Below, one piece after another: positions 10,114-16,474 of a DNA stretch of 64,000 nucleotides. Position 1 is the first letter of the stretch. Each line of letters opens with the position of its first letter. Location of the stretch: the NCBI RefSeq assembly GCF_025420585.1, contig NZ_JAOEGB010000001.1, forward strand, positions 682,001 to 746,000, in the 5' to 3' direction. The notes below the pieces were generated by a model that had not been told where the DNA came from, did not search any database, and saw only the letters and a list, made by a program, of their open reading frames with translations. A program made the position numbers and the translations under genes. This DNA comes from Planotetraspora sp. A-T 1434. GTDB taxonomy: Bacteria > Actinomycetota > Actinomycetes > Streptosporangiales > Streptosporangiaceae.

Positions 10114-10560
10114 GTGGCAGGCGGCGGCTGGAGCAATGATCCATATCCGCCGGTGGACGACGCCCACCGGTATTACGGCGGCGCAGCCCCCGCCTCTGAC
10201 CCCGGCCCGGTCCCCGGCCCGGCTGAGCCGAGCTCCATGGTGCGGCCGTACGCGGTGACGGGTGGGCGTACGGCGCCGCGCGTCCGGTTGGCCATGGAGG
10301 CGCTGGTGTCCTCCGCTACGGTTTCCCAGGATCTGTCCGTCCTCACGCCGGAGCGTCAGGCGATCAGCTCGCTGTGCCGCCAGGTGCGGTCGGTCGCCGA
10401 GATCTCGGCGCTGCTGCGCATCCCGCTGGGTGTGGTGCGCATCGTGATCGCCGACATGGCGGCGGAGGGGTTGGTGCATGTGCACCAACCGCAGTTGGAC
10501 GCGGGTAAGCCGGATCTGAACTTGCTGGAAAGGGTGCTCAGTGGACTTCGCAGGCTCTAG
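10114..10560 (+). CDS. cvnC: DUF742 protein CvnC (set 2)
   Basis: A 148-residue DUF742 protein with an N-terminal extension of about 40 residues (GGGWSNDPYPPVDDAHRYY) before VRPYAVTGGRTAPR. Core and C-terminus (NLLERVLSGLRRL) match the family. The GTG start at 10114 follows a good ribosome binding site (CAGGAGG). It differs from the set 3 copy by about one residue (YYGG versus YYSG). The spacer to cvnB (10006-10113) differs from that of set 3, although the genes are near identical. Confidence 0.92.
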   Translation: MAGGGWSNDPYPPVDDAHRYYGGAAPASDPGPVPGPAEPSSMVRPYAVTGGRTAPRVRLAMEALVSSATVSQDLSVLTPERQAISSLCRQVRSVAEISALLRIPLGVVRIVIADMAAEGLVHVHQPQLDAGKPDLNLLERVLSGLRRL

Positions 10561-11179
10561 GGACTTCGCAGGCTCTAGGGACTTCGCGGGCTCTAGGGAC
10601 TTCGCCGCTCCCAGCCGTGGGCTGACTTCGACGAAGATCGTGGTGGCCGGGGGGTTTGGCGTGGGGAAGACGACCTTCGTGGGGGCGGTGTCGGAGATCG
10701 TGCCGTTGACGACCGAGGCGGTGATGACCGACGCGTCGGCGGGGATCGACGATCTGGGGCTGACCCCGAACAAGACCACGACGACCGTGGCGATGGACTT
10801 CGGACGGGTGTCGCTTGATCGGGACCTGATTCTGTATCTGTTCGGGACGCCGGGTCAGCACCGGTTCTGGTTCATGTGGGACGACCTGGTCCGCGGGGCC
10901 ATCGGTGCGATCGTGCTGGTGGACACGCGGCGGCTCGCCGACAGCTTTCCCGCGGTTGACTACTTCGAGGAGGCCCAACTCCCGTTCGTGGTCGCGATCA
11001 ACGGTTGGGGCGGACAGTACTCCCACGGGGAGGACGAGGTCCGCGAGGCGCTGACGCTCTCACCGCAGGTCCCGATCGTCCGCACCGACGCCCGCAACCG
11101 AGAATCGGTGAAATCCACGCTCATCAGCTTGGTGGAATATGTCTTGACGGTCCGTGTTGGACGCAGGCGCCCCTTCTGA
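10541..11179 (+). CDS. cvnD: Ras-like GTPase CvnD (set 2)
   Basis: A 212-residue GTPase with P-loop GGFGVGKTT and switch II FGTPGQHRFWFMW. The N-terminus is lengthened by tandem DFAGSR units that are absent from sets 1 and 4. It is nearly identical to the set 3 copy up to AQLPFVV and then abruptly diverges (AINGWGGQYSHGEDEV here, GVNGFDGRYPHTENEV there). It overlaps cvnC by 20 bases. Confidence 0.92.
   Translation: MDFAGSRDFAGSRDFAGSRDFAAPSRGLTSTKIVVAGGFGVGKTTFVGAVSEIVPLTTEAVMTDASAGIDDLGLTPNKTTTTVAMDFGRVSLDRDLILYLFGTPGQHRFWFMWDDLVRGAIGAIVLVDTRRLADSFPAVDYFEEAQLPFVVAINGWGGQYSHGEDEVREALTLSPQVPIVRTDARNRESVKSTLISLVEYVLTVRVGRRRPF
10544..10602 (+). repeat. 18-bp tandem repeat extending CvnD (set 2)
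   Basis: Three full units of GACTTCGCAGGCTCTAGG (the third with one change) and a partial fourth encode DFAGSR repeats at the start of CvnD. The first TAG in the repeat is also the stop codon of cvnC in the other frame. The set 3 copy at 15383-15441 has the same expansion. Confidence 0.85.
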
Positions 11180-11193
11180 GACGTCCTGTTCGG

Positions 11194-11224
11194 CGTGGGC
11201 GGCACCGGTCCGGTGCCGCCCACG
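11194..11224 (+). terminator. Strong hairpin after conservon set 2
   Basis: A perfect inverted repeat with two 15-base arms (CGTGGGCGGCACCGG and its complement) around a single central base, 15 bases after the cvnD stop. It is followed by TTCTGTC rather than a long T run. It most likely ends transcription of set 2 before the set 3 promoter. Confidence 0.7.
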
Positions 11225-11464
11225 TTCTGTCAGCGCCCCTTGCCTTCAGGGCATAATTTGGTGATGAAGTCGACCGAATATCTCGCTAATTAACCCCATT
11301 CGCGCGGCTTTCTGGGTTATTTGTGCACGGGCCTTTGGCTGGCCTCACCGGTTTCGGTGTGTTGCAATTACCTTCGCCTGCAGGAAGTCTCTCGTGTCCC
11401 GCCTGCCACAAATAAAAGAGACATATCCCCCTGCGTGCACGTTCGGCGAGAGGTTGCGACGCCT

Positions 11465-14461
11465 GTGAGGACAAAAGAGCTTAGAACCGATGAAAGCCGC
11501 GACAGCGGGGCCTTGGCTGAGCGGGAGCCGGTCGAGGGAAGCCGATTTCTCCTGCGCAACTGGCGGGTCCGCTCGCGCCTCGTGGCGCTGATCCTCGTCC
11601 CCACGATGGCGGCGCTGCTGCTCGGGGGTCTCCGAGTGCTCACCTCAGTCAACACGGCAGCCGACTACCAACGGGTCAACGACCTGGCGCGACTCGTGGA
11701 CGGCCTGGCCGGGCTCACCCACGAGTTGCAGGCCGAGCGGGACGGGGCGGCCTGGAACGCCACCATCGGCAGGCCACAGAAGACCACCGCCATGGTGGTC
11801 ACAGAGATCGGATCGGCGAACGAAACGGCGAAGCGTGTCCGGAAACTGGCCACCAGCCTCCGGTCCGAGGTCGGTGGCCGCGCCGGGGACGAGATCGAGC
11901 ACATCATCGGCAAGCTCGACGGCCTCGGGCCGCTGCGTGACCAGGCCGTTCGGGGCAACCTGCTGCCGAGCGCCGTCATGGTGCAGTATTCCCTCGTCAT
12001 CGACGATCTCCTGGCGTTGCAGGACGAGCTCGCCACGGGCACGCGGGACGACCGGCTCACCGGCATGTCGGTCGCTCTCTCCGCGCTGGCCAAGGCCAAG
12101 GACAGCGTCTCCCAGCAGCGTGGCCTGCTCACCACCGTGCTGCCCGTCGGCCGGTTCGACCAGGCACAGCTCAAGGACTTCCTCGGCGCCCTGTCCGTGG
12201 AGGAGGCCGAGCTCAAGATCTTCCGTAAGAACGCGACGAGGGAGGAGCGGGCGGACTACGACCAGACGGTCTCCGGCACCACGGTCGACCGGGCGGAGTT
12301 CCTCCGCACCCTCGTGCTCGACCGGGCCAGCGCGGGCTTCTCGCTGAAGGGCCTCGACCTCACGGCCCCCGATGACGCCGGCGAGTGGTTCGACGCGATG
12401 ACACAGCCCATTGGCCGCATGCGGACGGTGGAGGCGGGGCTCACCTCCGCGATCGTCGCCCGGAGCCAGATGCTCAAGGACGACGAGCGGCAACGCGCCG
12501 TCTTCGTCGGCGCGGCGGTCGCCGCGCTGCTGATCGTGGTGCTCCTCATCACGACCGGCGTCGCCCAGTCGCTGGTCCGCCCGCTCCGGAGGCTGCGCGA
12601 TGAGGCATTGGAGGTCGCCGGGTACCGCCTGCCCGACACGGTTCAGCGACTCCGGGAGTCCGGCGAGATCCCGGTGCTCGCGCCGATCGGGGTGGTCTCC
12701 CGCGACGAGATCGGTCAGGTCGCGCGGGCGTTTGACGAGGTTCATCGTGAGGCTGTTCGGCTGGCGGGTGATGAGGCGCGGCTGCGTAGCAATGTGAATT
12801 CGATGTTTGTGAATCTGTCGCGTCGTACGCAGACGTTGGTGGAGCGGCAGTTGTCGTTGATCGATGGGTTGGAACAGGGGGAGCAGGACGAGCAGCGGCT
12901 GGGGAATCTGTTCAGGTTGGATCATTTGGCTACGCGTATGCGGCGTAATAGCGAGAACTTGTTGGTTCTTGCTGGTCAGGAGCCTGCGCGGCGGTGGGGT
13001 CAGCCGGTGCCGATTGTGGACGTGGTGCGGGCTGCGTTGTCGGAGGTTGAGAATTATGAGCGGGTGATTGTTCAGGTGCAGCCAGGGGCCGCTGTGGTGG
13101 GCCAGTCGGTGAATGACGTGGTGCATCTGGTGGCTGAGTTGGTGGAGAACGCGATTTCGTTTTCGTCTCGGGAGACGAAGGTGTCGGTGTCGAGTAGCCG
13201 CGTCGAAGGTGGGGGTGTGATCATCTCTGTGAGTGATGTGGGGATCGGCATGACGGCGGAGGAGTTGGATCAGGCGAATTTCCGGCTGGCGAATCCTCCG
13301 GTGGTGGATGTTTCGGTGTCGCGGCGGATGGGTCTGTTCGTGGTGGGCCGGTTGGCGTTGCGTCATGGGATCCGGGTGCAGTTGCGGCAGCAGGACACGG
13401 GTGGCCTGACGGCGATGGTGCTCCTTCCCGAATCGCTGCTCGCCCAGCCGGGTAGCGCCTTCGACGGCGTTCCCGGCATGCCACAGCCCGAGCTGACCGC
13501 CCAGGCACAGAGGCTGGGGCCGGCTCCAGGGGTCGACGCCCCGTCCACTATCACTCGGACTCCTATCGGCCTCACGCCCATCGAGGCGATGCGGACCCCG
13601 GTGTTCGGCGCGGACGCGCCCGGTGTGGGTTCCCCGCCCGGCGCAGCGGGTGGCGGTCCGTTCGAGCGCGGTCCGTTCGAGCGCGGTCCGTTCGAGACCT
13701 TCGCGCACGAGAACCCGGCCTCGCGCCCGCACGAGAACCCTGCCGCTCGTGAGAACCGTGCCGCTCGTGAGAACCCGGCGCGGGACGCTGATTCGTTCAC
13801 ACGCAATCCGTTCGGCTCTCGTTGCCAGGCTCCGATCGACACCCCGTGGCCGGGGAGTCTGCCCCCGCCGGGGAACTCGGCATGGCCCGGGCCGCCCCAG
13901 GACGGCGGCGGCTGGCCGGGCCGTCCCGGGTGGGGGCCGTTCGACGCCGGGATGGACAACGCCGGCCTGCTCCCCGTGGTGCGGACCTCGCCGCTGGAGG
14001 CCGAGGAGGAGTTCTTGCCGATCTTCGCGGCGGTGGAGTCCGGCTGGTTCAGGAGGGCCGAGACACCCGCGGAGGAGGCCGGCTCCGGCGGCAAGCCGGC
14101 GGTGGAGCCCACGACGTGGTCGTCCCCGGCAGACGCGGGCTGGCAGGCGGCCCAAGCGGTGAGTGAACCCGCGCGGGGCGGTGTCACCGCCTCGGGGCTG
14201 CCCAGGCGCATCCCCAAGGCCAACCTGGTGCCGGGTTCGGCGTCGCCGTCGGCCGCGAAGCACGCCGCCTCCCCGGCGGCCGGACCGTCGCTCCCGCTCT
14301 CCCCGGAGCGCGTGCGTAGGAGGCTCTCCGGCTTGCAGCGGGGCGTCCGGAAGGGACGGGCGGTGGCCGCCCAGGCTGAGGACGGCGACCGGCAGGGCTA
14401 TGCCGGGGCCTCGAAGATGGGCGAAGCCGGCGCTCGGGACATTGAGAAGGAGGACACATGA
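11465..14461 (+). CDS. cvnA: Conservon sensor histidine kinase CvnA (set 3)
   Basis: A membrane kinase of about 998 residues. TM1 is near residues 39-60, TM2 near 346-370, then HAMP, the DHLATRMRRNSENLLVLAG segment, and a HATPase domain with N-box VAELVENAISFSS and a G1 box SDVGIGM. A long Pro-rich tail ends GARDIEKEDT. I chose GTG 11465 because the same leader and start are kept in front of the set 2 relic; the longer frame from 11321 is probably untranslated leader. Codon use changes sharply between about 12713 and 13410 (many T-ending codons such as TTTGACGAGGTTCATCGT), unlike the rest of the gene. The stop overlaps cvnB as ATGA. Confidence 0.9.
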   Translation: MRTKELRTDESRDSGALAEREPVEGSRFLLRNWRVRSRLVALILVPTMAALLLGGLRVLTSVNTAADYQRVNDLARLVDGLAGLTHELQAERDGAAWNATIGRPQKTTAMVVTEIGSANETAKRVRKLATSLRSEVGGRAGDEIEHIIGKLDGLGPLRDQAVRGNLLPSAVMVQYSLVIDDLLALQDELATGTRDDRLTGMSVALSALAKAKDSVSQQRGLLTTVLPVGRFDQAQLKDFLGALSVEEAELKIFRKNATREERADYDQTVSGTTVDRAEFLRTLVLDRASAGFSLKGLDLTAPDDAGEWFDAMTQPIGRMRTVEAGLTSAIVARSQMLKDDERQRAVFVGAAVAALLIVVLLITTGVAQSLVRPLRRLRDEALEVAGYRLPDTVQRLRESGEIPVLAPIGVVSRDEIGQVARAFDEVHREAVRLAGDEARLRSNVNSMFVNLSRRTQTLVERQLSLIDGLEQGEQDEQRLGNLFRLDHLATRMRRNSENLLVLAGQEPARRWGQPVPIVDVVRAALSEVENYERVIVQVQPGAAVVGQSVNDVVHLVAELVENAISFSSRETKVSVSSSRVEGGGVIISVSDVGIGMTAEELDQANFRLANPPVVDVSVSRRMGLFVVGRLALRHGIRVQLRQQDTGGLTAMVLLPESLLAQPGSAFDGVPGMPQPELTAQAQRLGPAPGVDAPSTITRTPIGLTPIEAMRTPVFGADAPGVGSPPGAAGGGPFERGPFERGPFETFAHENPASRPHENPAARENRAARENPARDADSFTRNPFGSRCQAPIDTPWPGSLPPPGNSAWPGPPQDGGGWPGRPGWGPFDAGMDNAGLLPVVRTSPLEAEEEFLPIFAAVESGWFRRAETPAEEAGSGGKPAVEPTTWSSPADAGWQAAQAVSEPARGGVTASGLPRRIPKANLVPGSASPSAAKHAASPAAGPSLPLSPERVRRRLSGLQRGVRKGRAVAAQAEDGDRQGYAGASKMGEAGARDIEKEDT
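13655..13696 (+). repeat. 15-bp tandem repeat (GPFER) in kinase tail
   Basis: Two full units and one shortened unit of GGTCCGTTCGAGCGC encode GPFER-GPFER-GPFE in the disordered tail of the set 3 kinase. Confidence 0.75.
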
Positions 14462-14880
14462 GGGAAATGAGCCAGGCCGCTCGCGGTGTGAACTGGTTGA
14501 TCACTGACTTCGTGAACAACGTGCCCGGAGTTGCCCACGCGGTGGTGGTGTCGGCGGACGGGTTGCCGTTGGCGTATTCCGACGGGTTTCCGAAGGATCG
14601 GGCGGACCAGTTGGCGGCGGTGTCGGCCGGGTTGATCAGTTTGACGCAGGGCGCCTCGCGGGTGTTCGAGGGCGGGACCGTGACGCAGACGGTGGTCGAG
14701 ATGCAGCGAGGGCTGCTCATGATCATGTCGATCAGTGACGGGTCCTGTCTTGCGGTGCTGGCCGCGGCGGATTCAGATATGGGTCTGGTGGCTTATCAGA
14801 TGACGTTGCTCGTGGAGCGCGCGGGTCAGGTGCTGACACCGGCGGTCCGGGCCGAGCTTCAGGCCTCGCCGCCGCGGTGA
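14458..14880 (+). CDS. cvnB: Roadblock/LC7 domain protein CvnB (set 3)
   Basis: A 140-residue Roadblock protein, nearly identical to the set 2 copy at 9583-10005, including its atypical T/G-ending codons. It is translationally coupled to the set 3 kinase by an ATGA overlap, followed by a 72-base spacer and cvnC. Its family core is intact, so it should bind its cognate GTPase. Confidence 0.93.
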   Translation: MREMSQAARGVNWLITDFVNNVPGVAHAVVVSADGLPLAYSDGFPKDRADQLAAVSAGLISLTQGASRVFEGGTVTQTVVEMQRGLLMIMSISDGSCLAVLAAADSDMGLVAYQMTLLVERAGQVLTPAVRAELQASPPR

Positions 14881-14952
14881 CGGACGGCTCGGGGGCCGGA
14901 GGTTGGTGAGTCCCCGAAAGGGGTGCGGGCACGATCAGGTCAGGAGGACGTT

Positions 14953-15399
14953 GTGGCAGGCGGCGGCTGGAGCAATGATCCATATCCGCCGGTGGACGAC
15001 GCCCACCGGTATTACAGCGGCGCAGCCCCCGCCTCTGACCCCGGCCCGGTCCCCGGTCCGGCTGAGCCGAGCTCCATGGTGCGGCCGTACGCGGTGACGG
15101 GTGGGCGTACGGCGCCGCGCGTCCGGTTGGCCATGGAGGCGCTGGTGTCCTCCGCCACGGTTTCCCAGGATCTGTCCGTCCTCACGCCGGAGCGTCAGGC
15201 GATCAGCTCGCTGTGCCGCCAGGTGCGGTCGGTCGCCGAGATCTCGGCGCTGCTGCGCATCCCGCTGGGCGTGGTGCGCATCGTGATCGCCGACATGGCG
15301 GCGGAGGGGTTGGTGCATGTGCACCAACCGCAGCTGGACGCGGGTAAGCCGGATCTGAACTTGCTGGAAAGGGTGCTCAGTGGACTTCGCAGGCTCTAG
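14953..15399 (+). CDS. cvnC: DUF742 protein CvnC (set 3)
   Basis: A 148-residue DUF742 protein, practically the same as the set 2 copy. The start is the GTG at 14953 behind CAGGAGG; an upstream in-frame start at 14923 lacks such a site. PYAVTGGR and LLERVLSGLRRL motifs are intact. The end overlaps cvnD by 20 bases. Confidence 0.93.
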   Translation: MAGGGWSNDPYPPVDDAHRYYSGAAPASDPGPVPGPAEPSSMVRPYAVTGGRTAPRVRLAMEALVSSATVSQDLSVLTPERQAISSLCRQVRSVAEISALLRIPLGVVRIVIADMAAEGLVHVHQPQLDAGKPDLNLLERVLSGLRRL

Positions 15400-16021
15400 G
15401 GACTTCGCAGGCTCTAGGGACTTCGCAGGCTCTAGGGACTTCGCCGCTCCCAGCCGTGGGCTGACTTCGACGAAGATCGTGGTGGCCGGGGGGTTCGGCG
15501 TGGGGAAGACGACCTTCGTGGGGGCGGTGTCGGAGATCGTGCCGTTGACGACCGAGGCGGTGATGACCGACGCGTCGGCGGGGATCGACGATTTGGGGCT
15601 GACGCCGAACAAGACCACGACGACCGTGGCGATGGACTTCGGACGGGTGTCGCTTGATCGGGACCTGATTCTGTATCTGTTCGGGACGCCGGGTCAGCAC
15701 CGGTTCTGGTTCATGTGGGACGACCTGGTCCGCGGGGCCATCGGTGCGATCGTGCTGGTGGACACGCGGCGGCTCGCCGACAGCTTTCCCGCGGTTGACT
15801 ACTTCGAGGAGGCCCAACTGCCGTTCGTCGTCGGCGTCAACGGTTTCGACGGGCGCTACCCGCACACCGAGAATGAGGTGCGGGACGCGCTGTCCCTGTC
15901 ACCGCACATCCCCGTGGTCCGCACGGACGCCCGCAACCGCGACTCGGTCAAGAGCACACTTATCAGGCTTGTCGAGCACGCGCTGACCATGCGGGTCACC
16001 GCCAGCGGCTGGGCGCGCTAG
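15380..16021 (+). CDS. cvnD: Ras-like GTPase CvnD (set 3)
   Basis: A 213-residue GTPase with P-loop GGFGVGKTT, switch II FGTPGQ, and VNGFDG in place of NKxD. It has the same DFAGSR-repeat extension as set 2. After AQLPFVV the sequence leaves the set 2 copy and becomes more like set 4 (GVNGFDG), which suggests that a conversion tract ends there. Confidence 0.93.
   Translation: MDFAGSRDFAGSRDFAGSRDFAAPSRGLTSTKIVVAGGFGVGKTTFVGAVSEIVPLTTEAVMTDASAGIDDLGLTPNKTTTTVAMDFGRVSLDRDLILYLFGTPGQHRFWFMWDDLVRGAIGAIVLVDTRRLADSFPAVDYFEEAQLPFVVGVNGFDGRYPHTENEVRDALSLSPHIPVVRTDARNRDSVKSTLIRLVEHALTMRVTASGWAR
15383..15441 (+). repeat. 18-bp tandem repeat extending CvnD (set 3)
   Basis: Three full GACTTCGCAGGCTCTAGG units and a partial one, equivalent to those at 10544-10602. 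All three full units here are perfect. Confidence 0.85.
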
Positions 16022-16073
16022 AGCGCCGGGCAAGTACGGAAAGGCGTGGCCCCCCTTTCGAGCCCCCCCACCG

Positions 16074-16409
16074 CGTGATCATGCACATGTTCCCGCACGC
16101 ACCTTCCTGTCTGGCGCTTTGCGCTGCGTGATCATGCACACGTTCCCGTACGCACCTTCCTACCTGGCACTTTGTGCGGCGTGATCATGCACGACGAGGG
16201 TGCGCCCGACGGGCAGACACTGCATGATCACAAACATTGTCGGCACTGGTCGGACCGCGTGCGACGGAATCCCTGCATGATCACGATCCGGGAACCTTCA
16301 TGTCCCCGAGTTTCCCGGGAAGCCCTGCATGATCACGATCCGGGAACCTTCACGTCCGCGAGCTTCCCGGGAAGCCCTGCATGATCACGGCGATGGGTGC
16401 GTGATCATG
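16074..16409. repeat. Intergenic array of CGTGATCATG motifs with strand switch (locus 1)
   Basis: The motif CGTGATCATG(CA) occurs forward at 16074, 16127 and 16180 (53-bp steps). Its reverse complement (TG)CATGATCACG then occurs at 16221, 16274, 16326 and 16378 (41, 53, 52, 52 bp steps), followed by one forward copy at 16400. The copy at 16221 ends CACAA rather than CACG. The 40-bp spacers are similar within each half; for example TTCCCG follows the motif at the same offset. The array fills the gap between convergent genes. A matching array lies at 62219-62482. No ORF or known element fits. Confidence 0.85.
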
Positions 16410-16423
16410 AAAGATGGCGAAAA

Positions 16424-16457
16424 GGCCCGGTCGCCGGGTCACTCCGGCGGCCGGGCC
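16424..16457 (-). terminator. Rho-independent terminator of the set 4 kinase gene
   Basis: On the minus strand, arms GGCCCGGCCGCCGG and CCGGCGACCGGGCC (one wobble pair, 6-base loop) are followed directly by TTTT. It lies 17 bases after the kinase stop. Confidence 0.8.
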
Positions 16458-16474
16458 TCACTTCGCGTACGGGA

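Noticed and set aside
11645-14263. 872-residue minus-strand frame opposite the set 3 kinase
   Set aside because: Shadow of the kinase gene; His/Arg-rich without recognisable motifs, ending and starting without ribosome binding sites.
16074-16409. CRISPR array
   Set aside because: The conserved part is only about 10-12 bases, is partly palindromic, changes strand in mid-array, and the intervening segments resemble one another. No cas genes are in the window.
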